Counted from the first letter of the stretch, positions 15,594 through 24,096 are shown. The stretch is DNA of 33,194 nt from Bacteroidaceae bacterium (GCA_017470525.1 JAFUYM010000049.1:1-33194), one strand, 5' to 3'. Translations and numbers: made by a program. The notes: generated by a model not told the origin, from the sequence alone.

Positions 15594-16292
15594 ATGAAAA
15601 AAATGACAGAAGAAAACACATCGCGTACATATAATATATATTGTGACGAAAGTTGCCATATTGAGCATGACCATAAAACTTCCATGTTTTTAGGGTCGAT
15701 CTGTTGTGCATATCCGCAAAGAAGAAGATTCAGTAAAAGAATCAACGAATTAAAAAAGGAACACTATTTCTATGCCGAAATAAAATGGTCGAATGTATCC
15801 AAATCAAAAATTCGTTTTTACCTTGACTTGGTGGATTTGTTTTTTGATACAAACATGGTGACATTTAGAACGATTGGCATCAAGAAAACCCAAATACATT
15901 GTAATGATTTCGACTCAACGTATGACGATTTCTATTACAAAATGTACTATCAATTGTTGCACTACAAAGTTGACACGACCAGCAAATATAATGTATTTTT
16001 AGATATTAAAGATACTTTGAGCGCGTATAAAGTTCACCGTCTGAAAGATATTCTAAATGTGAAATATGGTGTCTTTAATATTGTACAAAATATAAGTTCA
16101 AAGAAAAGTGTTTTATTACAATTAGCGGATTTCTTGATGGGTGCAGTATCTTATAATATTAATGATACAGAGCATCAAAACACGGCAAAATGCCAGATTA
16201 TTGAAAGAATAAAAAGAAGGGCAAACATTGAGAATTTAGGTAAGACAAATTATTCTTCAAAATTCAACATCTTTTTCATCAACTTAAAATAA
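15594..16292 (+). CDS. DUF3800-domain protein
   Basis: This 232-residue protein has the DUF3800 layout: an opening strand YNIYCDESCHI with the first acidic pair, a YFYAEIKWSNVSKSK segment, a KYNVFLDIKD strand near residue 140 with further Asp residues, and the closing LLQLADFLMGAVSYNIN. DUF3800 proteins are predicted RNase H-fold nucleases, often in defence or mobile regions; their activity is little studied. The coding sequence is clearly AT-richer than its neighbours and rich in Lys, Asn and Ile, which suggests acquisition. Seven bases separate it from the next gene, so they form an operon. The start could be the ATG at 15594 or 15603. Confidence 0.82.
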   Translation: MKKMTEENTSRTYNIYCDESCHIEHDHKTSMFLGSICCAYPQRRRFSKRINELKKEHYFYAEIKWSNVSKSKIRFYLDLVDLFFDTNMVTFRTIGIKKTQIHCNDFDSTYDDFYYKMYYQLLHYKVDTTSKYNVFLDIKDTLSAYKVHRLKDILNVKYGVFNIVQNISSKKSVLLQLADFLMGAVSYNINDTEHQNTAKCQIIERIKRRANIENLGKTNYSSKFNIFFINLK

Positions 16293-16299
16293 AGTATTT

Positions 16300-16806
16300 A
16301 TGCCTTTCAATTTGCTAAAGAGATATAATCAAACTCTTGATTTGTTGCCTTTTAACGAGAAAGAACGAATCTTATCTTTGAAGGGAGTATTCAATCGCGA
16401 TATTGTACAAAACTCCAACTTTTGTTTCCGATCCAAAAAGATTTTTCCCACAACAGCGGAAGGACAAGATGCAATGGAACGATTATTTTCTCATCTAACG
16501 ACTATTGTTGTTGAGAAAGAAACACAAAAACGAGAATATGATGCAGACCGTTCTATTAGGTTACATTGGATTAAATATCATATAGAAGAAAACAAAAAGG
16601 ATGAGATGTATGTGTTCTCTGTACAAGAACCGCAAGGAATTCGTACGTATATTTATGATAAAGTTGAAAATTATGTAATAGTTTTGGAACCAATGCGCAA
16701 TGGGAAAGGCTATTATCTGCTGACTGCTTATTACATGAAAGGTAAAGATGCTGCACGAAATAAGATGATGAGGAAATACAAAAGGAAACTTGATTCTTTA
16801 CTATAA
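16300..16806 (+). CDS. Uncharacterised protein, possible BECR-fold (PBECR-like) nuclease
   Basis: This 168-residue protein is probably soluble. Its second half resembles the phage/ICE Barnase-EndoU-ColicinE5/D-RelE-like (PBECR) nucleases: RLHWIKYHIEENKKDEMYVF, then GIRTYIYDKVENYVIVLEP, then GKGYYLLTAYYM and a basic tail KMMRKYKRKL. The His in HWIKYH, the Thr of LLTAYY and nearby Lys/Arg could be catalytic, but I cannot confirm this. It follows the DUF3800 gene by seven bases and shares its AT-rich composition. A toxin or RNase effector is a reasonable guess; no clear antitoxin is seen unless the partner gene plays that role. Confidence 0.65.
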   Translation: MPFNLLKRYNQTLDLLPFNEKERILSLKGVFNRDIVQNSNFCFRSKKIFPTTAEGQDAMERLFSHLTTIVVEKETQKREYDADRSIRLHWIKYHIEENKKDEMYVFSVQEPQGIRTYIYDKVENYVIVLEPMRNGKGYYLLTAYYMKGKDAARNKMMRKYKRKLDSLL

Positions 16807-16812
16807 AAAGCA

Positions 16813-16868
16813 GGGAACAATCAGCATCTATGGCTGGTGTTCCCCGATTTCCTTCCCTCAAATGAGGG
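16813..16868. terminator. Hairpin pair after the nuclease-like gene
   Basis: GGGAACA (16813-16819) pairs with TGTTCCC (16838-16844) around a CAGC/GCTG inner stem. A second hairpin CCCTCA/TGAGGG (16855-16868) follows. Neither has a long T-run, so termination is plausible but not certain. Confidence 0.5.
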
Positions 16869-16880
16869 ATGAACTCGTTG

Positions 16881-16888
16881 CAAAGTTA
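16881..16888 (-). promoter_or_regulatory. Candidate antisense promoter facing the nuclease-like gene
   Basis: The minus strand reads TAACTTTG, a -7 match, pointing left into the end of the 168-residue gene. No convincing -33 box is seen. The rest of 16889-17130 is AT-rich with no gene or RNA I recognise. Confidence 0.3.
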
Positions 16889-17159
16889 TATGATTTCTTT
16901 CTAATAGAGATGTTTTTGCAAAAGAAACTTTCACTAAATACATTTTTTTAACATTTTCCACGGCTTTTCTGTTTCATGGATACTATAAAAACGTCGTTCT
17001 TACATACATAAAAGCAAATAAAATAGTCTTCTACATTTTTTCTCTTTTTGAGTGCAAAGAATCACATTTTGAGAACCTATCAAGAACTTGAAGTAAGTGA
17101 AATAAAGGTTGACACTACACTTTTCTGACATAAGTTTCATGATTCTCACTTTTTTTCCT

Positions 17160-17167
17160 TATCTTTG
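17160..17167 (+). promoter_or_regulatory. Promoter -7 box of bcp
   Basis: TATCTTTG matches TAnnTTTG. A partial -33 element (TTTC, 17135-17138) lies 21 bases upstream. The leader to the ATG at 17203 is about 30 bases. Confidence 0.65.
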
Positions 17168-17202
17168 CAAAATCATAACAATCTTTTATCATCGTATTGA
17201 CA

Positions 17203-17676
17203 ATGAAAGTGGGAGACAAGTTGCCTGAGGTGCTCGGCGTGAACGAGCGGGGCGAAGAAGTGACGCTTGCTCAGTTCCGGGGCAAGAAACTGATTGTGTA
17301 TGCGTATCCGAAGGATAACACGAGTGGATGCACGGCTGAGGCGTGTTCGCTGAAGGAGCATTATGCGGAGTTGCAGAAGGCGGGGTATGCTGTGGTGGGG
17401 GTGAGCAAGGACTCGGCGGCAAGTCACCAGAAGTTCATCGAGAAGCATGGGTTGCCGTTTCCGCTAATTGCCGACACGGACAAGACGCTCTTGCAGGCAC
17501 TGGGTGCGTGGGGCGAGAAGACGATGTATGGCAAGAAGGTGGAGGGAACGTTGCGCACGACGTATCTGGTGAATGAGGAGGGCATCGTGGAGAAAATCTT
17601 CACGCCAAAGGACATCAAGACAAAGATTCATGCAGAGCAGATACTCGAACAAATTGCACCACCTTCTCTCGATTGA
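17203..17676 (+). CDS. bcp: Thioredoxin-dependent peroxiredoxin (PrxQ/Bcp type)
   Basis: The enzyme reduces hydrogen peroxide and organic peroxides with electrons from thioredoxin. The 157-residue protein has the AhpC/TSA fold with the Bcp signature YPKDNTSGCTAEACSLKE: peroxidatic C43 and resolving C48 five residues later, which marks the atypical 2-Cys PrxQ group. VVGVSKDSAASHQKFIEKH and the TTYLVNEEG strand follow. The ATG at 17203 is preferred to the TTG at 17197 because it gives the standard KVGDKLPE start. It stands alone behind its own promoter. Confidence 0.96.
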   Translation: MKVGDKLPEVLGVNERGEEVTLAQFRGKKLIVYAYPKDNTSGCTAEACSLKEHYAELQKAGYAVVGVSKDSAASHQKFIEKHGLPFPLIADTDKTLLQALGAWGEKTMYGKKVEGTLRTTYLVNEEGIVEKIFTPKDIKTKIHAEQILEQIAPPSLD

Positions 17677-17747
17677 TCGTTTTAGCACTTCCATAAGGGG
17701 ATTTCTCCACACACTATTATATATTAATAAGCATATCTTTTACAACC

Positions 17748-19268
17748 ATGAACAAGGTTTTCACTTTTATTTTTGCGTTGATGGCAACTACGGCAGTTCA
17801 TGCCATCACACACATCGTCATTGTGAGAAACACACGTTATCAGACCGTGACAGGTTTCGGTGCTGCTTGCTGCGATGGAGCCATGTGTCCTTTTGGCAAC
17901 GACACGCAACCAGTCAAATTACTCTATGGCCCCACATCGAAGATTGGACTGAACATCATGCGTATGGAAATATCGCCCAATTTCGTAGGCGATGTAGTTG
18001 TTCCAGAGTGGGGCAACTATGATACACCCTACGATTGGAAAGGTTCTTTGCCATCAGCCAAAATTGTCAAACAACGTGGTGGCATTGTCTTCGGCACTCC
18101 TTGGTCACCTCCAGGTGACTACAAGACCAATGGTACGGCTCAAGGCGGTAACACAGAAGATGACAATGCAGTGAAAGGCGAATTGCGTACCGACTGCTAC
18201 GAAAAGTTCTATCCGTGGCTCAACACGTTTTTAGCATATATGAAGAAAAACGGGGTCAATGTCGATGCCGTGTCCGTTCAAAACGAGCCCGACTGGTGGG
18301 TCAATTACTCTGGATGTCTCTACACGCCACAACAGCAGGTCACCCTTGTGAAGAACTACGCCAACCTGCTCGACAGAGAAACGTATAAAGGTGTGCGCCT
18401 CATCAGTGCCGAGCCCCTTGGATTCGACCCCAAATACTCCAATGCTCTGTTGAATGATGAAGTGGCACGTGACCAGATTGACATCATTGCGGGTCACCTC
18501 TATGGACACCCGCCATTGGGCAACATGAAGAGTGCAGCCGTTCTCGCTGCCAAATACGGGAAGGAGGTTTGGATGACGGAGCACTCTGTGACAGACAATA
18601 TTGACCATCTGCCCAACTGGAATGAGCAACTGACCTTTGCTCAGGAACTGAACGAATGCATGCTGGCAGGTTGCACGGGCTACATCTATTGGTACATGCG
18701 TGCCCATTGGGCTTTTGTGGGTACAGGCGAGTCAAAGTATAATCCTGGCAATACGAAAAACACACTACTGCCCCGTGCCTATGTCATGTCACACTTCTCC
18801 AAGCATGTCACAGGTTCCACCCGTCTGGACACCAAAGCCTCCTTCACCACCAGCACCAACTCTGACCTCGAAACCTCAGCATACATCAAGGGAGATTCCA
18901 TCATCGTGATGGCTATCAACGCCAGCAAGACTTCGCACAACCTGAAAATTAAACTGCCTTTCTATGTCAAAAGCGGCACACACTTGCTATCAACTGGCAA
19001 TGAGACCGAGAATCTCTGTCAAGAACAACCCATAGACATCAGTGAGCCAGTAAATGAAGTCACTGCCAGTATGCCAGCAGGCAGTCTGAGTACCTATATC
19101 TTCATCATTGACCCTGATGCAGCAGACATCAGCGATTTGACACAGACGGAAGATGATGGTCCCAAGACCTACTACGACCTGCAAGGGCGACGCTTAGACG
19201 CTCCCCATGGTCTTTGTGTGGAAAGAAGTGCCAACGGCTTCTCCCGAAAAGTTTACTTTGGTAAATAA
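17748..19268 (+). CDS. Secreted GH30 glycoside hydrolase (probable glucuronoxylanase)
   Basis: This 506-residue secreted enzyme has a signal peptide (residues 1-19) and a GH30 catalytic domain starting TVTGFGAACCDGAM. The acid/base is E180 in VSVQNEPDWWVNY and the nucleophile E278 in VWMTEHSVTD. VFGTPWSPPGDYKTNG and GYIYWYMRAH are family motifs, and the sequence most resembles subfamily 8, which cuts glucuronoxylan. A beta-sandwich of ~100 residues follows. The end (YYDLQGRRLDAPHG, then GFSRKVYFGK) looks like a type IX sorting signal, matching the porT gene in this window. Substrate is inferred; a TATCTTTT at 17734 is a weak promoter candidate. mscS follows by 15 bases. Confidence 0.88.
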   Translation: MNKVFTFIFALMATTAVHAITHIVIVRNTRYQTVTGFGAACCDGAMCPFGNDTQPVKLLYGPTSKIGLNIMRMEISPNFVGDVVVPEWGNYDTPYDWKGSLPSAKIVKQRGGIVFGTPWSPPGDYKTNGTAQGGNTEDDNAVKGELRTDCYEKFYPWLNTFLAYMKKNGVNVDAVSVQNEPDWWVNYSGCLYTPQQQVTLVKNYANLLDRETYKGVRLISAEPLGFDPKYSNALLNDEVARDQIDIIAGHLYGHPPLGNMKSAAVLAAKYGKEVWMTEHSVTDNIDHLPNWNEQLTFAQELNECMLAGCTGYIYWYMRAHWAFVGTGESKYNPGNTKNTLLPRAYVMSHFSKHVTGSTRLDTKASFTTSTNSDLETSAYIKGDSIIVMAINASKTSHNLKIKLPFYVKSGTHLLSTGNETENLCQEQPIDISEPVNEVTASMPAGSLSTYIFIIDPDAADISDLTQTEDDGPKTYYDLQGRRLDAPHGLCVERSANGFSRKVYFGK

Positions 19269-19283
19269 GAAAAAGAGGAGCAC

Positions 19284-21074
19284 ATGGGAAAACGATTCGC
19301 AAGGATGCTGTTGCTGTGCTTGGCATGGCTAACGATGACTCCAACCTTCTGCCAAGAGGTGGAAGAAGAAGCAACAATAGACAAAACGGTGTCGGCTATT
19401 GACTCGCTGAAAGCCATAAACGACTCCATCGTGGAGGAACTGCGCCAGCAGGTGCAAGAATTGAAGTTGCAAAGCATCATGATGCAGGAGCAGTTGGAGC
19501 GGACAGGCATGAGTGCCCGTGAGGACTCCCTTCGACAAGCCGAACGGAAAGCAAGGGTCGATTCGCTGAGGAACGTGACACAAGGTGCCCCATTGGTGGT
19601 GGAAGGCGACACACTGTTAGTCATCTATGCCCGAAAAGGCGGCATGCTGCCCGAAGCGCGTGTGCTGCAGGCAAAAGCCAAAATTCTGGAGACAGGAAAG
19701 AGCCTTTCCATGTTTGTCGATTCCATCTACGTGTTCGACAGCGAATTATCCACCGACGTGATGGTCGGCGAGAACGTCATCCTAAGCGTAACCGACCTCG
19801 ATGCCCTTTGGAACAATGCCGACCGTATGCAGTTGGCAGAGCAGTATCAGGATGTCATCCGACTGAAAGTGGCTGATTTGCATGAGAAATACGGCTTGCA
19901 GCAGAAACTCGAAAGCATCGGTTGGATGGTACTGATTGTGGTGGTGCTGATAGCCCTGATAGTTGGGGTCGTTTGGTTGTTCCGTCGTTGGAAATTCAGT
20001 GTGACCCGCAAGTTGCTGCGCACCATCAAGTCCGTCAGCATCAAGAACTATCCTCTGCTCGACACCCACCGACTGGGCGTGTTCATCATTGTGATGTTCA
20101 ACTTCTTGCGACTGTTGGTCATCCTGCTTTTAATCTTTGCCAGCGTACCCTTGCTCTTCTCCGTGTTCCCCGAAACCAAGACCTTCACCTACACCATCTT
20201 TGGCTACATCTGGGGACCCCTCAAGGACATCCTCAACAACATCGTGGCATACCTGCCCAAACTCTTCAAGATTATTGTCATCATCGTCTGCTTCCACTAT
20301 CTGCTACGGCTCGTCCGCTACTTTGCCAACGAAATAGCCAGTGGCAGACTCCGCATCAACGGCTTCTACGCCGACTGGGCAATGCCCACCCACGCCATCC
20401 TGCGTGTGCTGCTCTATTCGTTCATGTTGGTGATGATATGGCCCTTGCTGCCCAACTCCGACTCCGAAATCTTCCAGGGCGTGTCCGTCTTCATTGCCGC
20501 CATCGTCTCCCTCGGTTCCACCTCCGTGGTGGGCAACATCATGGCAGGACTGGTGATGACCTACATGCGTCCCTTCCGTGTGGGCGACATCATCCGCTTT
20601 GGTGAAACCGAAGGCGAGGTGATTGAGAAGACCATGCTCGTCACCCGAATCCGTACCAGAAAGAACGAGATTGTCACCATTCCCAACTCCAACATGATGA
20701 GTTCCGACACCTCCAACTTCTCCTCTTCGGCACAACGCTATGGCATCATTGTCCACACCAAAGTAACCATCGGCTATGACGAACCTTGGCAGAAAATCGA
20801 ACGTCTCCTGCTCGATGCCGCCGATGCCACCGACGGCATCAAAAAGCATCCCAAACCCTTCGTCCGCATCACCGCACTGGACGACTTCTATGTGGAATAC
20901 GAAATCAACGGCTGCACCGAACGCGCCAAGACCCTCACCACGGTCTATTCAACCCTGCACCAGAACATCCTCGACCACTTCCACGGAGCAGGTGTGGAAA
21001 TTATGTCGCCCCACATTGAGGCACAACGAAACGATTTGCCATTACAGATACCTCCACAAAATGATGGAATGTAG
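19284..21074 (+). CDS. MscS-family mechanosensitive channel
   Basis: This 596-residue inner-membrane protein is a larger MscS relative. After a signal sequence (residues 1-24) comes a periplasmic region of ~180 residues with heptad-like Glu/Gln/Leu stretches. Helices follow near ~212-235, ~270-300, ~320-345 and ~370-395, then the pore helix with SLGSTSVVGNIMAGLVMTYM. The cytoplasmic beta domain begins RPFRVGDIIRFGETEGEV and includes TIPNSNMMSSDTSNFSS. It probably releases solutes on hypo-osmotic shock. A GAGGAG Shine-Dalgarno lies six bases before the start. The 15-base gap to the GH30 gene suggests cotranscription despite unrelated function. Confidence 0.92.
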   Translation: MGKRFARMLLLCLAWLTMTPTFCQEVEEEATIDKTVSAIDSLKAINDSIVEELRQQVQELKLQSIMMQEQLERTGMSAREDSLRQAERKARVDSLRNVTQGAPLVVEGDTLLVIYARKGGMLPEARVLQAKAKILETGKSLSMFVDSIYVFDSELSTDVMVGENVILSVTDLDALWNNADRMQLAEQYQDVIRLKVADLHEKYGLQQKLESIGWMVLIVVVLIALIVGVVWLFRRWKFSVTRKLLRTIKSVSIKNYPLLDTHRLGVFIIVMFNFLRLLVILLLIFASVPLLFSVFPETKTFTYTIFGYIWGPLKDILNNIVAYLPKLFKIIVIIVCFHYLLRLVRYFANEIASGRLRINGFYADWAMPTHAILRVLLYSFMLVMIWPLLPNSDSEIFQGVSVFIAAIVSLGSTSVVGNIMAGLVMTYMRPFRVGDIIRFGETEGEVIEKTMLVTRIRTRKNEIVTIPNSNMMSSDTSNFSSSAQRYGIIVHTKVTIGYDEPWQKIERLLLDAADATDGIKKHPKPFVRITALDDFYVEYEINGCTERAKTLTTVYSTLHQNILDHFHGAGVEIMSPHIEAQRNDLPLQIPPQNDGM

Positions 21075-21082
21075 AGTAAAAA

Positions 21083-21164
21083 AAGTAAAAGTGAAAAATT
21101 TGCTACTGCATTACACACCAACAATTGGCGAACTCATGCGGTAGCAAATTTTTCACTTTTACTT
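21083..21164. repeat. Intergenic inverted repeat, copy 1
   Basis: Arms of 28 bases (21083-21110 and 21137-21164) match with one mismatch around a 26-base centre. The arm core is GTGAAAAATTTGCTACtGC. It lies between the convergent mscS and esterase genes and could terminate both. Related copies are at 24236, 28264 and 29321. Confidence 0.85.
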
Positions 21165-21195
21165 GTCACTTTTTATATGGAGAATGACTTGTGGC

Positions 21196-22164
21196 TTATT
21201 TCTTTCCGCGCGCATCGTTGAGGAAGTTCACCATCTTCTGGAGGTTCTCAGCAGAATACATGCCCATGCCGTGACCACCTTCAGGCTCGAAAGTCGCTTC
21301 CGTCTTCACACCAGCCGCCTTCAGCAATTCATAGAACTTCTTGCCTTGGCAGCAAGGAACCACATTATCCTTCTCACCGTGGAAAATGATGATGGGAGGG
21401 TCGTTCTTGTCCACATAGTTGGTAGCACTGAGTCCGAGATATTTGTCTGGCTCGTCAGCCAACTTCGTTCCGCCCAGCAACGCATCTTCAGGAGAAGAAG
21501 GACCAAAGTTCATGTGCTCGCCGCAATCCATATTCGTCAAATCGACAGGACCCGACCAGTCGCATGCAGCATTCACCTTGCTACTTTCCTTGGTGTATTT
21601 GCCCAGCGAACCCTCAATGTCCACCTTCTCCTTGCCCACTGTTGCCACCTTCACACCATTAGTGGTGCCACACATGGAAGAAAGGTGACCACCAGAAGAG
21701 AAACCAGACGTGGCAATGAACGAAGTGTCGAATTTATAAGTCTTAGCCTCACCACGAACAAAACGGATGACCGCCTTGATATCATTGATTTGTGCTGGCC
21801 ATTGAGCATCGCCACTCGAACGGTGGTTAGGGCATACAACCGCATAACCCGCATCGAGGAGAGCCTTCACAATAGTGCCGAGGTCGGCAGCACCCTTGCT
21901 GTTATTTGAGAACCAAGCACTGCCATAGATGTGGATGACCACAGGATAAGAAGCCTTCTCCTGCTTGGGCAGATAGATGTCGCAAGTGTGATAAGCCTGG
22001 TCGTCGCCTACATAGTTCACATCCTTCCATTCCTTCGAGGTCTCCAGTGCCTGTTGCTGCTGGAATCCGCCGAAACCGCCGAAACCGCCACCAGGTTGAG
22101 CCATCATGGTCGTAGCACTCATCAGTACAAAGCCAAAAGCCAATGAATACAAAAACCTTTTCAT
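21196..22164 (-). CDS. Secreted alpha/beta hydrolase, probable carbohydrate esterase
   Basis: This 322-residue secreted protein has a signal peptide ending TTMMAQ, then a short Gly/Phe repeat (GGGFGGFGGF) and a Gln run. The alpha/beta hydrolase domain shows an oxyanion segment IHIYGSAWFSN (a variant of HGGxW), nucleophile S156 in SGFSSGGHLS, D266 in FHGEKDNVVP and H298 in EGGHGMGMY, so the triad is complete. Sequence and neighbours (GH43 upstream, GH30 nearby) suggest removal of acetyl or feruloyl groups from xylan. No promoter is seen in the 99 bases after the GH43 gene, so the two are probably cotranscribed. Confidence 0.85.
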   Translation of the reverse strand: MKRFLYSLAFGFVLMSATTMMAQPGGGFGGFGGFQQQQALETSKEWKDVNYVGDDQAYHTCDIYLPKQEKASYPVVIHIYGSAWFSNNSKGAADLGTIVKALLDAGYAVVCPNHRSSGDAQWPAQINDIKAVIRFVRGEAKTYKFDTSFIATSGFSSGGHLSSMCGTTNGVKVATVGKEKVDIEGSLGKYTKESSKVNAACDWSGPVDLTNMDCGEHMNFGPSSPEDALLGGTKLADEPDKYLGLSATNYVDKNDPPIIIFHGEKDNVVPCCQGKKFYELLKAAGVKTEATFEPEGGHGMGMYSAENLQKMVNFLNDARGKK

Positions 22165-22263
22165 AAGTCTTGTTTTTTAGTAATTTTAATGAATAGTTAA
22201 TAAATAAAGATTGATACTGCAAGTAAGATATGGATTCTCCAAAAAGGTTTAATTTCTCACGCT

Positions 22264-23319
22264 TCATTTCCCGTTAAAATACTTCTCCAGCCGCTGATAC
22301 TCCTTCTTCGTCAGGCGCATGAAACTGCCATGCTGCGGTCCCGTGACGCCCTCGATGTCAACAGGGTCGTGGAAATTCGTCAAAAATTCATCCGTCTGAC
22401 AGATGCGGTAATGCTTGGGGCGGTCACTGTACTGGATGTAAGCCACACGCCAACCCTTCTCACCCACGATTTGGAAAGCACTGCTGCCCTCACACTTTTT
22501 CTTGCCTTCAAAATTCACGAAATCCTGCTCGTCAGGCTCGGGCCACGGACCCGTCAGTTTGTCCGCCTTCGTCTGGAATATGCCAGGATGCCCGCCCTCT
22601 TTCTTGATGAGCATGTGATACTTGTGGTCGCTCTCCAAGTAGTTGATGTCAGCATCAATCGTAGCATAGCCCCAGTCAAAGAGCACACGTGGCTTGGTCA
22701 GTTTCGTGAAGGTCTTGTCGGCATAACTATATACCATACGGTCGTACGAGTCGCCCTCATTCGAACTCCAGATGGAATAATAGATGAAATAGCCACCCTT
22801 CTCACCATTCGTCCACACATAGTCAGGGTCCCAGAACACCTGCGGAGCCCACACACGGTTGATCTTGCTCCAGTCGTCGATGACATCAGGACTCTCGGGG
22901 TCACAGAAAATCTCGTTACCTCTGCGGAAGTCGAACGTCTTCGAAGTCCAATGAATGAGGTCGTCACTCTTCAGCAGGTTGATGCCATAATTGAACCACG
23001 TGCGGCTCTTCCTGTTACACATGTCAGTCGTCACCATCAGGTAACCCTTGCCCGAGTCCGACTTGCGGCACACATACGCATCGCGCTGCCCACCCTCGAT
23101 TGCCGCCATCTCCTCTGGATTCATGATCGCCTTGCCTCCGTTCAGGTCGTGGTAATGCAATCCGTCACGGCTCAAAGCGTAAGCCGTATATTCGCCGTTG
23201 TCGCTCATGTGGCAATAGAGATAGCCATACGTGCCTTTCTGCAAATTCTGTGCCGAAAGGGTCAAAACAGACAAGCCCATCAACAGGAAGCCTGTCCCAA
23301 ACATTCTTTTCAAGGTCAT
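22264..23319 (-). CDS. Secreted GH43-like glycoside hydrolase
   Basis: This 351-residue protein has a signal peptide (ends VLTLSAQ) and one five-bladed beta-propeller. Blade features include YGYLYCHMSDNGEYTAYALS, LLKSDDLIHWT, RVWAPQVFWDPDYVW, GYFIYYSIWSSN and FDWGYATIDADINYLE. The WAPQVFWD strand and propeller repeats are typical of GH43 arabinofuranosidases and xylosidases. The first blade lacks the usual DP start, so I could not place all three catalytic acids. It is first in a two-gene transcript with the esterase. Confidence 0.78.
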   Translation of the reverse strand: MTLKRMFGTGFLLMGLSVLTLSAQNLQKGTYGYLYCHMSDNGEYTAYALSRDGLHYHDLNGGKAIMNPEEMAAIEGGQRDAYVCRKSDSGKGYLMVTTDMCNRKSRTWFNYGINLLKSDDLIHWTSKTFDFRRGNEIFCDPESPDVIDDWSKINRVWAPQVFWDPDYVWTNGEKGGYFIYYSIWSSNEGDSYDRMVYSYADKTFTKLTKPRVLFDWGYATIDADINYLESDHKYHMLIKKEGGHPGIFQTKADKLTGPWPEPDEQDFVNFEGKKKCEGSSAFQIVGEKGWRVAYIQYSDRPKHYRICQTDEFLTNFHDPVDIEGVTGPQHGSFMRLTKKEYQRLEKYFNGK

Positions 23320-23347
23320 AATTGTCAGTTTTTAGGTTGATTGGGCA

Positions 23348-23378
23348 CAAAGGTAACAATAATATCACAAACAACCAA
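23348..23378 (-). promoter_or_regulatory. Promoter of the GH43-esterase pair
   Basis: On the minus strand TTG (23376-23378), a 20-base spacer and TACCTTTG (23348-23355) form a good promoter about 30 bases before the GH43 start. Confidence 0.7.
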
Positions 23379-23410
23379 CCTTTTGTCCCACAAAGTCGAT
23401 TTCAGGGAGA

Positions 23411-24031
23411 CTATTCCCCACGTTTGTCAATCATCTTGTAATCCTTGTACTGACTACGTGGAAACGTGAAAGTGTCCTCGCTGATGCCGCCCGACTTGAA
23501 GTGGGAAATTTGCACCCTTGCCCAAATGAAAGCCACCTTGATACTGAGTTGGATAGGCGCACGGGTAGTCTTGTCGATGAGAGCACGAATCTCCTTCATC
23601 GCCTTCACCCCCTTCTTGCCTCTGAGCGTGATGAGATACCCCTGCGGGTCGTTGGCAATACTGTAGGTATAGTTCTCTGGCTCAAACTTGAAGTCATCAC
23701 CGAAACGGCTCTGCTTAGGGTCGTCCGCTTGATAAATTTCCACCTCTTTCCTGTTGCCCTTAATCACATACACCGACACCCCATTGTTCCACGCCTTGCT
23801 GGCTTTGGACACATACTTGCTCTTCTTGCCCTTATACCAGATGGTGCCCTCCGTTTTGTAGATGCTCGCCACATTCACATCATAGTGGAGCGTTGCCCCC
23901 TGTTCGCCAAACACCTTCTCAAACACCTCGTCAAACATCCTCCGTGCCTGACGGGCATTTGCACTTTCCTGTGCCTGCATGCCGAGCATCGACAGCATGA
24001 GCAGCAACAAAAGCATCAGTCTTGTCTTCAT
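23411..24031 (-). CDS. LolA-like outer-membrane lipoprotein chaperone
   Basis: This 206-residue protein has a signal peptide (KTRLMLLLLLMLSMLGMQAQ) and the LolA/LolB-like strand pattern: ATLHYDVNVASIYKTEGTIWY, KYVSKASKAWNNGVSVYVI, then RFGDDFKFEPENYTYSIAND and ISEDTFTFPRSQYKDYK. Such proteins carry lipoproteins through the periplasm, although this group may have other lipid cargo. The ATG at 24031 is chosen because the longer frame needs a TTG at 24040. A hairpin and tRNA-Leu lie directly upstream. There is hardly room for a separate promoter, except a poor GATATTTG in the hairpin loop. Confidence 0.75.
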   Translation of the reverse strand: MKTRLMLLLLLMLSMLGMQAQESANARQARRMFDEVFEKVFGEQGATLHYDVNVASIYKTEGTIWYKGKKSKYVSKASKAWNNGVSVYVIKGNRKEVEIYQADDPKQSRFGDDFKFEPENYTYSIANDPQGYLITLRGKKGVKAMKEIRALIDKTTRAPIQLSIKVAFIWARVQISHFKSGGISEDTFTFPRSQYKDYKMIDKRGE

Positions 24032-24055
24032 CGTTGTCAATTTTATCGAACAAAG

Positions 24056-24090
24056 AAGGACTTCTGCAAATATCTTTCACAGAAGTCCTT
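24056..24090 (-). terminator. Hairpin between tRNA-Leu and the LolA-like gene
   Basis: A perfect 11-bp stem (24080-24090 with 24056-24066) is followed on the minus strand by CTTTGTT, a weak U-tract. It ends the tRNA transcript or attenuates read-through into the LolA-like gene. Confidence 0.7.
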
Positions 24091-24096
24091 TCGTTG

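Noticed and set aside
12192-16806. Prophage or integrative element spanning the accessory block
   Set aside because: There is no integrase, structural or mobilisation gene and no flanking direct repeat that I can see.
16571-16861. 96-codon antisense frame opposite the nuclease-like gene
   Set aside because: A -7 box lies upstream, but the protein has no recognisable features and overlaps a better coding frame; only the antisense RNA idea is kept.
22330-23340. 336-codon open frame opposite the GH43 gene
   Set aside because: The opposite strand has a signal peptide, GH43 motifs and a good promoter; the long antisense frame is a by-product of its codon use.
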